DNA from: Bog-877 sp049518775
GTDB lineage: Bacteria; Chloroflexota; Dormibacteria; Aeolococcales; Bog-877
Reading direction: 5' to 3'
Assembly: GCA_049518775.1 (NCBI GenBank)
Contig: JBEKRL010000010.1
Span: 1-37,520, forward strand
DNA length: 37,520 nt
A program made the position numbers and the translations under genes. Under the pieces are notes generated by a model that ran no database searches, was not told the origin of the DNA, and was given only the letters and a program-made list of their open reading frames with translations. Positions 25,685-34,315 of the stretch are shown here, piece by piece. The number at the start of each line of letters is the position of its first letter. The stretch's first letter is position 1.

Positions 25685-27600
25685 ACTTCCTTGAACTCGG
25701 CGTCGACCACGTCGCCGTCGCTGCCCGGGGGCGCGTCCGGGGTTCCCGCCGCCGGCGGGATGTCCTCGCCGCCACCCGGCGCCCCCTCTGACGAGCTGGC
25801 CGAGGCATTCTGGTAGACGGCCTGACCAACCTTCTGGAGCGCCTCTGACAGCTCCGTCTGGCGGGCCTCGATGTCGCCGGCGTTCTGGGCCGCCACCGCC
25901 GCCTTCAGGGAGTCGGTCTTCTTGGTGATCTCCTCGCGGAGCTCGGCCGACACCTTGTCCCCGTGCTCACGCATGGTCTTCTCGGCGGTGTAGACGAGGG
26001 AGTCGGCCTGGTTCCGCCGGGTGATCTCTTCGGCTCGCTTGCGGTCCTCTTCGGCGTGGGACTCGGCCTCCTTCACCATCCGCTCGACCTCCTCTCGCTG
26101 GAGGGTGGTCGACCCGGTGATGGTGACCTTCTGCTCCCGCCCGGTGCCGAGGTCCTTGGCGGTCACGTGGAGGATTCCGTTGGCGTCGATGTCGAAGGTG
26201 ACCTCCACCTGCGGCACCCCTCGGGGAGCCGGGGGGATGCCGTCGAGCATGAAGCGGCCCAAGGTGCGGTTGTCGCGAGCCAGCGGCCGCTCGCCCTGGA
26301 GGACCACGATCTCCACCGAGGACTGGTTGTCGGCAGCGGTGGAGAAGACCTGGGTCTTGCTGGTGGGAATGGTGGTGTTGCGCTCGATGAGACGGGTGTT
26401 GACCTCGCCCTCGGTCATGATCCCCAGGGACAGCGGGGTCACGTCCAAGAGCAGCACGTCCTTCACCTCGCCCTTGAGAACGCCTGCCTGGATGGCAGCG
26501 CCGACGCCGACCACCTCATCGGGGTTGACACCGCGGTGGGGCTCCTTGCCGCTCAGCTTCTGGACCAGCTCCTGAATCACCGGCATCCGGGTCGAGCCCC
26601 CCACCAGGATGACCTCGTCGAGCTCCCCGATCTTCATGCCGGCGTCCTTCAGAGCGCTCTCGAAAGGCCCTCGACAGCGGTCGGTGAGGTCGGCGGTGAG
26701 CTGCTCGAACTTGGAGCGGGAGAGGCGGGTGTCCAGGTGTTTGGGACCGTTCTGGTCGGCGGTGATGAAGGGCAGGTTGATCTGGGTTTCCTGGAGCTGG
26801 GAGAGCTCGATCTTGGCCTTCTCCGCGGCCTCGGTGAGGCGCTGCAGGGCCTGCCGATCCGCCTTGAGGTCGATCCCCTGCTCCTTCCTGAACTCCTCGG
26901 CCACCCACTCGACGACCCGGCGGTCGTAGTCGTCACCACCCAGGTGGGTGTCGCCATTGGTGGACTTGACCTCGAAGACCCCCTCACCCACCTCCAGGAT
27001 GGAGACGTCGAACGTCCCCCCGCCGAGGTCGAAGACCAGGATCTTCTCGGACTCCTTGCGGTCCAGACCGTAGGCCAGCGAGGCGGCTGTGGGCTCGTTG
27101 ATGATCCGGAGGACGTTGAGCCCGGCGATCTGGCCGGCGTTCTTGGTCGCCTGGCGCTGAGCGTCGTTGAAATAGGCGGGCACCGTGATCACCGCGTCGG
27201 TGACCTTCTCGCCCAGGTAAGCCTCGGCATCCACCTTGAGCTTCTGGAGGATCATCGCCGAGATCTGCTCGGGGGTGTGGGTGCTGCCCCCGGCCTCCAC
27301 CTCGGCCCTTCCATCCTTGCCGGCGGTGACCTTGTAGGGGACGATCTTGCGCTCGGCCTCCACCTCGTTGAAGAGGCGGCCCATGAAACGCTTGATGGAG
27401 TAGACGGTGTTCTCGGGATTGACCGCAGCCTGGCGCCGGGCCAACTGCCCCACCAGCCGCTCCCCGTTCTTGGTGAAGGCCACCACCGACGGCGTGGTCC
27501 TGCCCCCCTCCGCGTTCGGGATCACAACTGGTTCACCGCCCTCCATGACGGCGACCACTGAGTTGGTCGTTCCCAGGTCAATTCCAACGGTCTTTGCCAT
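25681..27600 (-). CDS. dnaK: molecular chaperone DnaK (Hsp70)
   Basis: A 639-residue Hsp70, normal length. Nucleotide domain: TVGIDLGTTNSVVAVMEGGE, VPAYFNDAQRQATKNAGQIA, NEPTAASLAYGLD, FDLGGGTFDVSIL and VGGSTRMPVI. Substrate domain: LLLDVTPLSLGI, then the lid helices and a Gly/Pro-rich tail ending DVVDAEFKEV. It binds exposed hydrophobic peptides in an ATP-driven cycle with DnaJ and GrpE, and feeds ClpB. ATG 27600 is set by the family N-terminus; GGAGG lies 13 nt upstream, longer than usual. grpE, dnaJ and a heat-shock repressor gene are not adjacent; upstream is a divergent exported protein. Confidence 0.98.
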   Translation of the reverse strand: MAKTVGIDLGTTNSVVAVMEGGEPVVIPNAEGGRTTPSVVAFTKNGERLVGQLARRQAAVNPENTVYSIKRFMGRLFNEVEAERKIVPYKVTAGKDGRAEVEAGGSTHTPEQISAMILQKLKVDAEAYLGEKVTDAVITVPAYFNDAQRQATKNAGQIAGLNVLRIINEPTAASLAYGLDRKESEKILVFDLGGGTFDVSILEVGEGVFEVKSTNGDTHLGGDDYDRRVVEWVAEEFRKEQGIDLKADRQALQRLTEAAEKAKIELSQLQETQINLPFITADQNGPKHLDTRLSRSKFEQLTADLTDRCRGPFESALKDAGMKIGELDEVILVGGSTRMPVIQELVQKLSGKEPHRGVNPDEVVGVGAAIQAGVLKGEVKDVLLLDVTPLSLGIMTEGEVNTRLIERNTTIPTSKTQVFSTAADNQSSVEIVVLQGERPLARDNRTLGRFMLDGIPPAPRGVPQVEVTFDIDANGILHVTAKDLGTGREQKVTITGSTTLQREEVERMVKEAESHAEEDRKRAEEITRRNQADSLVYTAEKTMREHGDKVSAELREEITKKTDSLKAAVAAQNAGDIEARQTELSEALQKVGQAVYQNASASSSEGAPGGGEDIPPAAGTPDAPPGSDGDVVDAEFKEV

Positions 27601-27743
27601 TTGGTTCTGCCAACCTCCGTAGAGCTGTAGTCGGCCCCGACACGCCGGCGCCGCTACCCCTACCCTACCGCAGCCGACCGACCCCGAAACACTGGGCCAA
27701 CTCCGTTTCGACCGCGCCGGTCCGGCTGGCCGATGATGCAAGC

Positions 27744-28244
27744 GTGGAGTCGTTGCGCCCCTCTGGACCGAGGTCCGCCGGTCGGCGGTTGCGCACGGTG
27801 GTCCTGGCCCTGGCGCTGGGACTGGTGGGAACGCTTGCCCTGCTGGCGCTCCCGGCTCCGCCGGCCCCCAACGGACTGGGGATACTGCCCAGCGCCGTCA
27901 CCAGCCTGCAGGCCAGCGGCCTGACCCTTGCGACCCCCACCGGCCCCGCCGGAATCACCGCCCGGCGGGCGGCCGCAGCAGCCAGCTCCACTCAGAGCGG
28001 ATCGGCGGTGGAGTCCGAGGCTCTGGCCACGGTGATCGGACCCGGGCGCGACCGGCTGGGCCCGCCCGGCCAGCTCTGCTGGGTGGTCTTCCTCAACCCC
28101 GGCTCAGGGGGGGCGACCAACCTCGAGGAGCAGGGTGACGTGGAGTTCGACGCGGTGCTGGTGAACGCCCACTCCGGGTCCGTCATCGCAGGCTTCATCT
28201 CGTTCCGCTCCTCGACCCCAGGCTCGCGGGTCGGCAGCGAGTAA
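27744..28244 (+). CDS. hypothetical exported or membrane-anchored protein
   Basis: About 166 residues from GTG 27744. A basic stretch (RSAGRRLR) precedes a hydrophobic helix TVVLALALGLVGTLALLALP, so it is secreted or anchored. The mature part has QLCWVVFLNPGSGG and DVEFDAVLVNAHSGSVIAGF, a strand-turn-strand reminiscent of PepSY-type repeats (V-N/D-A-x-x-G-x-V-I). I cannot assign a family. The start is uncertain: no ribosome site is present, and GATGAT six nt upstream is a weak -10 candidate. It diverges from dnaK. Confidence 0.6.
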   Translation: MESLRPSGPRSAGRRLRTVVLALALGLVGTLALLALPAPPAPNGLGILPSAVTSLQASGLTLATPTGPAGITARRAAAAASSTQSGSAVESEALATVIGPGRDRLGPPGQLCWVVFLNPGSGGATNLEEQGDVEFDAVLVNAHSGSVIAGFISFRSSTPGSRVGSE

Positions 28245-28289
28245 CCCTCCCCGGCCGGGGGGCCGACCCGGGTGAGCCACAATCCCCCC

Positions 28290-29738
28290 GTGCTGCACCG
28301 ACTGCTGACGTCGCGGACCCGCCAGCGCGGCGGGGGCCTGTCGACCCTACCCGGTCTGCTGGGCACGGTGCTGGCGCTGGCCGCCGTGGTCTGCCTGCCG
28401 ACGCCCGCGCTGGCGGTTCAGTTCCTCCCCCAGAGGCCGGCGGCGGGTCCCCTGCCCTGGCTCTCGGTTCGGCAGGGGCAGATCGTCGACAGCCAGGGCC
28501 GCACGGTGATCCTGCGCGGGTTCAACGACGACGCGCTCCTTCAGGTCGGCGACCAACGGGCCCAGCCTGCCCTCACCCCGACCGACGCCCGCCTGATGCA
28601 GGCGGAGGGGTTCGACGTTGTCCGCCTGCCGATCTCGTGGTCACTGCTGGAGCCCGCGCCGGGCCGCTTCAGCGCCGGCTACCTGGCGCGGATTGCCGCC
28701 ACGGTCCGGCTCTGTGCCGATCACCACCTCTACGTGGTCCTGGACATGCACACCGAGGACTTCGGGGTGGCCTTCGGCGGCAGCGGGGCTCCCGCGTGGA
28801 TCTCCGTGTCGGGGGTCCCCGATCTCCACATCCCCTGGCTCAGCGCGGCCTGGCAGCGCCACACTTCGCCGGCGGTGAACGCCGCCCTGGCCTACTTCTG
28901 GCTCTTCCCGAACTGGCAGCAGCTCTACTGGCGAGCCTGGGAGCAGGTGGTGGCCCAGTTCAGAGGTGATTCAGCCGTAGCCGGCTACGACCTCTACAAC
29001 GAACCCCACCCCTTTCCCCTGCCCCCGGCGATCTTCGAGACCCACATCCTCTGGCCCTTCTACGCCACCGGGATTCGCGACCTGGCTCGAGTGGACCCCA
29101 ACCACCTCTTCATCGTGGAAGGGGACTTCTTCGGCGACCTGCCCACAGCGATCCGCCCCCTGGCAGCCCGGGACCTCGTCTACTCCACCCATCTCTACTC
29201 GGGGAGCATCCTCCCCCCGACCTACCGGGGCAGCAAGGCCCCGCTCCGCGCCGAGCTGCAGCAGGGGCTGGCCGAGGCGGCCCAGCTCCCCGCCGCCTAC
29301 TGGGCGGGGGAGTTGGGCATCGACCGGCACCGGACCAACGCCGTGGCCTGGGCCGAGGCCGAGATCACCGTCTCCAACCAGTTCCGCACCGGCTGGGCCT
29401 GGTGGCAGTGGAACGACCCCGATGGCTGGGGGGTTGAGAGCGGCCGGGGCCGGCCCGACAGCGCCTGGCTCGACGTGCTCGCCCAGCCCTTCGTCAGGGC
29501 CGCGCCGGGGACGCTCTCTCAGCTCAGCTTCGATCGCAAGACCTCCACCCTCTCCGCCCGGTTGGAGGATCAGCGGGCCGGAGCCACGGTGCTGGTCTCC
29601 TGGCCGGCCTCGGCCGGGAGTCCCAGAGTCCTCAGCTCCTGCGTCACCGCGGAGTCGCCCTACGCCGCCAGCAGTGGGGAGCTGGCGCTGCGGGTCACCG
29701 CTCCCAGCTGCCTAATCGAGGTGGAGGGCGCGAGCTAG
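28290..29738 (+). CDS. GH5 glycosidase, endoglycoceramidase-like, secreted
   Basis: A 482-residue secreted glycoside hydrolase. Signal sequence: GLLGTVLALAAVVCLPTPAL. Catalytic (beta/alpha)8 domain: ILRGFNDDALLQ, FDVVRLPISWSLLEPAPGRF, LYVVLDMHTEDFG, acid/base E238 in YDLYNEPHPF and nucleophile E341 in YWAGELGID; then a beta-sandwich C-terminal domain. The ordering and the DMHxxDF motif match endoglycoceramidase-type GH5 enzymes, which cleave the glycan from glycosylceramides or other glycolipids. Start: GTG 28290 has CACAAT six nt upstream; GTG 28272 would add six residues. Its stop shares bases with the stop of the opposite gene. Confidence 0.88.
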   Translation: MLHRLLTSRTRQRGGGLSTLPGLLGTVLALAAVVCLPTPALAVQFLPQRPAAGPLPWLSVRQGQIVDSQGRTVILRGFNDDALLQVGDQRAQPALTPTDARLMQAEGFDVVRLPISWSLLEPAPGRFSAGYLARIAATVRLCADHHLYVVLDMHTEDFGVAFGGSGAPAWISVSGVPDLHIPWLSAAWQRHTSPAVNAALAYFWLFPNWQQLYWRAWEQVVAQFRGDSAVAGYDLYNEPHPFPLPPAIFETHILWPFYATGIRDLARVDPNHLFIVEGDFFGDLPTAIRPLAARDLVYSTHLYSGSILPPTYRGSKAPLRAELQQGLAEAAQLPAAYWAGELGIDRHRTNAVAWAEAEITVSNQFRTGWAWWQWNDPDGWGVESGRGRPDSAWLDVLAQPFVRAAPGTLSQLSFDRKTSTLSARLEDQRAGATVLVSWPASAGSPRVLSSCVTAESPYAASSGELALRVTAPSCLIEVEGAS

Positions 29739-30730
29739 GGGCGTTCCCAGCGGCCACCGGCGGCGCTCCTCTGACAGGCCTCGAGCACCGCCAGGTTCCG
29801 GGCGGCGTCCCCACAGTCGGTGAACGGCGCGTGACCACCCCGGACACTGGCGGTGAAGGCCACCACCATCTCGCGATAGGGGTCGGCGGCTGCGGTGATG
29901 ATGGCCTCCGACCCTCTCCCCGGCCCCCCGCGGAGTTGGAGGGGGATCGCCTCCCCCGTCCACGCGGTGAAGGGCTTGGGGACGACGAGGATGGCCTCGG
30001 TACCGATCAGCACCAGCTCCTCGTGCTCCACCGCCTCGAAGCTGAAGGCAAGCTCGGCCGCCACCGGGCCGGCCGGCCCGGAGAACTCCAGCAGCACCGA
30101 GCCGTCGCTGTCCACCCCGTGGCGCCGGCCGGCCCGCGCCAGAACCCGGTCGGGCTCGCCGGCCAGCCAGCGGGCGGCGCTGAGGAGATAGGACCCGACG
30201 TCGTACAGCGCCCCTCCACCCAGACCAGCCACCCAGCGGATGTTGGGAGGGGGCCCCAGGGGGAAGCTGAAGCACCCCTGGAGGTGGCGGAGGGACCCGA
30301 GCCGGCCCTCGGCGACGAGCTGGCGCACCGTTCGCCAGCGTGGGTGGTAGCGATACATCAGCGCCTCCGCCACCACCAGCCCGCTCGCGGTCGCCGCCGC
30401 GGAGATCTCCCGCGCCTCGGCCCCACTGAGCGCCAGTGGCTTCTCGCAGAGCACGTGCTTGCCGGCGGCCACCGCACCTAGGGTCCAGGGCAGGTGAAGC
30501 GAGTTGGGCAGGGGCAGGTAGACCGCGTCCAACTCCACCTCCAGCAGCCGAGCGTAGTCGTCAAGCACCAACGGGATGCCGAACCTGCTGGCCATCTCCT
30601 GCCCCCGGGCCCGGTCCCGGCTGGCCAGCGCCACCAGCTCTCCCCCGCTGGCCTGGATAGCCGGAAGCACAGCCCGGCCCGCGATCCAGGCTGCTCCCAG
30701 CACCCCCCAGCGGAGCGGTCTCTCCTTCAC
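29735..30730 (-). CDS. Gfo/Idh/MocA-family oxidoreductase
   Basis: A 331-residue NAD(P)-dependent sugar/cyclitol dehydrogenase-type protein. The N-terminal Rossmann start reads RWGVLGAAWIAGRAVLPAI; E96-K97-P98 in LCEKPLAL is the family signature, with the catalytic lysine. The C-terminal sheet domain includes GGGALYDVGSYLLSAARWL, the usual G-x-x-x-D-x-G-x-H/Y region. GTG 30730 overlaps the TGA of the upstream ThuA-fusion gene in GTGA, so the two are translationally coupled. They probably act on related sugar substrates. The gene converges on the GH5 enzyme with overlapping stop codons. Confidence 0.92.
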   Translation of the reverse strand: MKERPLRWGVLGAAWIAGRAVLPAIQASGGELVALASRDRARGQEMASRFGIPLVLDDYARLLEVELDAVYLPLPNSLHLPWTLGAVAAGKHVLCEKPLALSGAEAREISAAATASGLVVAEALMYRYHPRWRTVRQLVAEGRLGSLRHLQGCFSFPLGPPPNIRWVAGLGGGALYDVGSYLLSAARWLAGEPDRVLARAGRRHGVDSDGSVLLEFSGPAGPVAAELAFSFEAVEHEELVLIGTEAILVVPKPFTAWTGEAIPLQLRGGPGRGSEAIITAAADPYREMVVAFTASVRGGHAPFTDCGDAARNLAVLEACQRSAAGGRWERP

Positions 30731-32397
30731 ACCCGCAGCGACAGCGGCTTCCCCAGCTCCGCCGAGCGAGTGGCCGCCTCCATCACCGCAATGTTCCGGC
30801 GGGCGGATTCCGCGCTGACCACCAGCGGCTCCTGGGCCAGGAGGTGCCCCGCCAGGTTGCGGTAGAAGGCCTGCGGCGGCGGGCTGGGCAGGGACACCAG
30901 CTGGTCGTGGCACTCGCCCGACCCATCCGGGGTGAGCACGTGCAACTCGCAGGGCAGGTCGGTGACGGAGAGCCTCTCCTCGACCACCTGACCGGTGGAG
31001 CCGCGGCTGGTCAGCCTGCCCTCACGCCAGTGGCCGACCGCGGCGCCGCGGGTTCCCAGCACGTACCACTTGGGCTTGCGCGCGGCGGCGATGTCGGAGT
31101 GGATGAACTCCGCCTCGGCCCCCCCCTCGAAGGTCATCCTGATCTCAAAGTGGTCGTCGTTGGTCACGTCGTGCCAGACCAGCTTCTGGCGGCTGGCGGA
31201 AACCTTGACCACGTCTCCCGGGACGAGCTGGAGGATCCAGTCCAGGTAGTGCGAACCCCAGTCGAAGATCACCCCCCCGCTGACCGGCGAGTGGGAGTGC
31301 CAGAAGTGGCAGGGGTGCTGGTAGCCCCCGACGAAGGCCTCGAGGTGGAAGATCGAACCGAGCTCGCCCCGGCGCACGACCGACTGCAGGGCCAGAAAGT
31401 CCGGGTCCCAGCGCCGGTTCTGGAAGACGGTGAGGGTCCGGCCACACTCCTCGGCCAGCGCCACCAGCCGGTCGGCGTCGGCCAGCTTGAGGCAGAACGG
31501 CTTCTCCACCAGGACATGCTTGCCGGCCAGCAGCGCCTGCTCGGCCATCTCGGCATGGGTGGTGGGAGGAGTCGAGATCACCACCAGCTCGACCCCGGAC
31601 AGCTCCAGCAGCTGGGCCAGGTTGGCGGCGATCTCCAGTTCCGGCACCATCCCTCGGGCCGCCTCCTGTCGCTCCAGGCTCTGGTCGGAGACGGCGCGAA
31701 GCCGGAGTCCCGCGACCGCGTCGATGGAGTCCACGTGGTCCGGGCCGATGGCACCGAACCCCAGCATGCCCACTCCCACCGACTCCCGCTCGACCTTCCC
31801 GGCCGCGTAGCGAAGGGCACGGTAGAGCAGCTCCTGGACCGCGGGCTGTCGGAACGTCTCGGCCGTCTCCCCCATCCCCAGGTAGAAGATCCGGCCCGCG
31901 CCGGCCTCCCGCACGTAGGCGACCGGGAGCCGCCGGAAATGCCAGCTGGTGTCCAGCAGGACCCGGGAGCCGGGGGGAGGCTCGGGTACCGTGTAGCAGG
32001 AGTCGTAAAGGACGAGTGGGCCGGCCAGCCGGCGGGTGATGTCGTGGCCGGGGTCGCCGACCCGGACGACTATTTCGCTCTGGGGAAGCCGCCCGTCCCG
32101 ACCGCCTCCGACCATCTCCAGGTAGCGGCGCGATGAGGCCCAGTTGGCGCTGGTGCGGTGGAGGCCAAGGAAGCCGCCGCCACGGCTCACGAAGTCGCAG
32201 AGGCTGGCCTCAGCCTCGACCTCCAGATCCCCCTCCGGGGAGTGCGCCACGACGACGTCAAATCCGCCGAGGTGGGTGAGCGCCGAGGAGTCCTGGGTCA
32301 GGTCCACCGAGACGCTTCCGGTTCGCGCCAGGTAGTCGAGCCAGGGAGCCAGGCGCTCGACCTCCTGGCGCCCCACCACCACCAGGGTACGAATCAA
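30727..32397 (-). CDS. ThuA domain fused to Gfo/Idh/MocA oxidoreductase
   Basis: A 556-residue two-domain protein. Residues 1-200 form a ThuA-like (trehalose-utilisation, class I glutamine-amidotransferase-like) domain: TLVVVGRQEVERLAPWLDYL, FDVVVAHSPEGDL, GGGFLGLHRTSANW, GHDITRRL and AGAGRIFYLGMGE. Residues 205-556 are a Gfo/Idh/MocA dehydrogenase: VGVGMLGFGAIGPDHVDS, VISTPPTTHAEMA, E298-K299-P300 in VLVEKPFCLK, and GGVIFDWGSHYLDW. The start is TTG 32397, with GGAGGG 6 nt upstream; the frame is open further but that part is not conserved. The fusion suggests that both domains handle the same sugar derivative. The tail contains AFYRNLAGHLLAQEPL, also normal for the family. Confidence 0.9.
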   Translation of the reverse strand: MIRTLVVVGRQEVERLAPWLDYLARTGSVSVDLTQDSSALTHLGGFDVVVAHSPEGDLEVEAEASLCDFVSRGGGFLGLHRTSANWASSRRYLEMVGGGRDGRLPQSEIVVRVGDPGHDITRRLAGPLVLYDSCYTVPEPPPGSRVLLDTSWHFRRLPVAYVREAGAGRIFYLGMGETAETFRQPAVQELLYRALRYAAGKVERESVGVGMLGFGAIGPDHVDSIDAVAGLRLRAVSDQSLERQEAARGMVPELEIAANLAQLLELSGVELVVISTPPTTHAEMAEQALLAGKHVLVEKPFCLKLADADRLVALAEECGRTLTVFQNRRWDPDFLALQSVVRRGELGSIFHLEAFVGGYQHPCHFWHSHSPVSGGVIFDWGSHYLDWILQLVPGDVVKVSASRQKLVWHDVTNDDHFEIRMTFEGGAEAEFIHSDIAAARKPKWYVLGTRGAAVGHWREGRLTSRGSTGQVVEERLSVTDLPCELHVLTPDGSGECHDQLVSLPSPPPQAFYRNLAGHLLAQEPLVVSAESARRNIAVMEAATRSAELGKPLSLRV

Positions 32398-32596
32398 GTG
32401 GAGCCCTCCGCTCCCCGGCCCCTGGGGCCAGGACGCCTCCCACCGCCAAGAGGGCTCACTGTACCCGACCAGGGCGCGGCCGGCGACCACCCGCAGATCC
32501 CCCTCGGGCGTGTGGGGCGACCAGCGGCGCCCGCCACAGAACCACCACCCACCGGTGCCTGGCGATCCTCGCGGCCGCCCCTCTTCGCCGAGATCC

Positions 32597-33379
32597 TCAG
32601 CCCCCTGGCCCAGGCCGGCCCAGCGGGCTCGCCTCCGGGTGACCACCGGCACCCGAGGGGCGCCGGGCGACATGCAGCGCGACCACGCCACCGGTCATGG
32701 AGTGGTGGCGCACCCGATCGAAGCCCGCCTGGAGCAGCCACCCCGACACCGCCCTAGGGGGAGGGAAGGCGGCGATCGACTCGGTCAGATAGCGGTAGGC
32801 ACCGTCCCGGCCCAACACCACGGCGGCGATGCGGGGGATCAGGTGGCGGCTGTACCAGGCGTAGCTGGCGCGAAGTGGCGAGACCACCGTGCTGAACTCC
32901 AGAATCACCACCCGGCCGTCGGGCCGGAGCACCCGTCTCAGCTCCGCCAGGGCCAGCTGCTTGGCGCAGATGTTGCGCAGTCCGAAGGCCATGGTGGCGG
33001 CGTCGAAGTGGCCGTCCGGGAACGGCAAGTGGCAGGCGTCGCCGACCACGAACTGCACCCCCGGGGCGCGGATCCTGGCCACCTCAATCATGGCCTCGGT
33101 GAGATCCAGACCCACCACCTCCCCGCCCGGCGCGACCCGCTGGCAGAGGAGCCGGGTCAGCGCCCCGGTGCCACTGCACACGTCCAGAACCCGGTCGCCG
33201 GACACGGTGCGGGTGAGCTGGGCCGCTCGCCGGCGCCAACGGCGGTCCTGGCCCTGGCTGAGCAGAGAGTTGAGCAGGTCATAGCGGCCGGCCAGTTCCG
33301 CAAACATGCCCCTGACCGCCTCCGGCTCCGGCTCCCCGGCCGTGGGCAGAGCCGGCCGAGCCGCTCCTGCCAGGGTCAC
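32597..33379 (-). CDS. menG: UbiE/MenG methyltransferase (demethylmenaquinone type)
   Basis: A 260-residue SAM-dependent methyltransferase of the UbiE/COQ5 group: FAELAGRYDLLNSLLSQGQD, motif I VLDVCSGTGAL (64-74), FPDGHFDAATMAFGLRNI, ELRRVLRPDGRVVILEFS and YRYLTESIAAFP. In an aerobic high-GC bacterium it most likely methylates demethylmenaquinone to menaquinone. The C-terminal 20 residues are extra. ATG 33379 overlaps the MTA phosphorylase stop (ATGA), so the two are coupled. Confidence 0.92.
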   Translation of the reverse strand: MTLAGAARPALPTAGEPEPEAVRGMFAELAGRYDLLNSLLSQGQDRRWRRRAAQLTRTVSGDRVLDVCSGTGALTRLLCQRVAPGGEVVGLDLTEAMIEVARIRAPGVQFVVGDACHLPFPDGHFDAATMAFGLRNICAKQLALAELRRVLRPDGRVVILEFSTVVSPLRASYAWYSRHLIPRIAAVVLGRDGAYRYLTESIAAFPPPRAVSGWLLQAGFDRVRHHSMTGGVVALHVARRPSGAGGHPEASPLGRPGPGG

Positions 33380-34269
33380 GCCGTCTCGGCCACCGGGTTC
33401 GGGCTGGAAGCCTTCTGGCGGTGCTCGGCGCAGGAGCAGCCCCGCTCACCGGGAAGTGCCACCAGAGCGTCCAGGGCCACCCGGCCCAGCTCCTCGGCGC
33501 CCTCGCGGACGATCGCCCGGAGCAGGTCAAAGTCCCACTCCGGGCGCACGCCCTCGGCGTAGTTCAGGACCATCTCCACGGAGGCAAAGCAGGCCCCGAT
33601 CTCGCGAGCCAGATACACCTCCGGGGTGAGGGTCTGACTGATGACGTCGCCGCCCATCCGGGCCAGTGCGCCCACCTCGGCCGCCGTCTCCAGCCGGGGC
33701 CCCTCTACGGTCACGTGGACCGCTCGGTTGAAGACCCGGGTCGCCTTCTCGGCGGCGAACTGCCGGGCCCGATTCCAGAGCGCCTCCCGGATCTCGGGAC
33801 AGAAGGGGTCCCGCATCACCAGGATCGCCCCGGGCGTCAGCCGGCCGCCGTACTGGCGGGTGAAGTCGATGAAGTCGTGCGGCACCACCAGGTCGCGGGG
33901 GTGGAAGTGCTGGGTGATGCTGGCCGCCCCGGACTCCGCCACGATCCGGACCACCCCCGCCCTCTGGAAGAGCCAGAAGAGGGCCAGCGCCTGCCCAGCC
34001 CGGCTCTCGCTGGAGCGACCCACCAGCCCCCCGGCCATGGTGGCATGGGGCCTAGCGAAGAGCACCGAGCGCTCCCGGCCGTCTGCCTCGGGCAGCTTGA
34101 AGCGAGTAACCGGAGGCGTCTCCCCAAAGGGGGTGGTGAAAACCACGTCGCGGGCCTCGGGACCCACCGACTCCTCCAGCTCGGGGGATCCCTGAGTGCC
34201 GGTCCCCGAGCCGCCCAGGAGCGCGTACTCGGCATGGGGAACCGGGGGCAGATCGTCCTCGCTGGCCAT
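33376..34269 (-). CDS. purine nucleoside phosphorylase family, MTA-phosphorylase type
   Basis: A 297-residue phosphorylase. Characteristic parts: phosphate-region PHATMAGGLVGRSSESRAGQ, VRIVAESGAASITQHFHPRD, DFIDFTRQYGG, HVTVEGPRLETAAEVGALAR and DVISQTLTPEVYLAREIGAC, close to 5'-methylthioadenosine phosphorylase/MTIP. The GESGA-like segment and NYAEG (in place of TDYD) vary, so substrate (MTA, inosine or futalosine-like) is not certain. Cys-rich CSCAEH near the end matches the CPC motif of thermostable members. TATACT six nt before ATG 34269 suggests a leaderless start. It is coupled by ATGA to ubiE/menG. Confidence 0.85.
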   Translation of the reverse strand: MASEDDLPPVPHAEYALLGGSGTGTQGSPELEESVGPEARDVVFTTPFGETPPVTRFKLPEADGRERSVLFARPHATMAGGLVGRSSESRAGQALALFWLFQRAGVVRIVAESGAASITQHFHPRDLVVPHDFIDFTRQYGGRLTPGAILVMRDPFCPEIREALWNRARQFAAEKATRVFNRAVHVTVEGPRLETAAEVGALARMGGDVISQTLTPEVYLAREIGACFASVEMVLNYAEGVRPEWDFDLLRAIVREGAEELGRVALDALVALPGERGCSCAEHRQKASSPNPVAETA

Positions 34270-34275
34270 GACCCG

Positions 34276-34281
34276 AGTATA
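34276..34281 (-). promoter_or_regulatory. probable -10 box for a leaderless transcript
   Basis: On the minus strand TATACT lies six nt before ATG 34269, a near-consensus -10 element for the phosphorylase-menG pair. It implies an internal promoter within the EEP-EamA-phosphorylase-menG run. Confidence 0.5.
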
Positions 34282-34315
34282 TGGGCGGCCGAGAAGCCCT
34301 TCGGTGGCTCTCCGG

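Noticed and set aside
25963..27561. 532-codon plus-strand frame inside dnaK, and similar long frames opposite clpB (22678-23880) and the ThuA fusion (30844-32136)
   Set aside because: All are mirror frames of strongly conserved genes, with Leu/Asp/Gly/His-rich low-complexity products and no family signature.
28250..28262. CCCCGGCCGGGG palindrome between two plus-strand genes as terminator or operator
   Set aside because: It has almost no loop and no T-run; GC-only palindromes of this size are expected by chance in such DNA.
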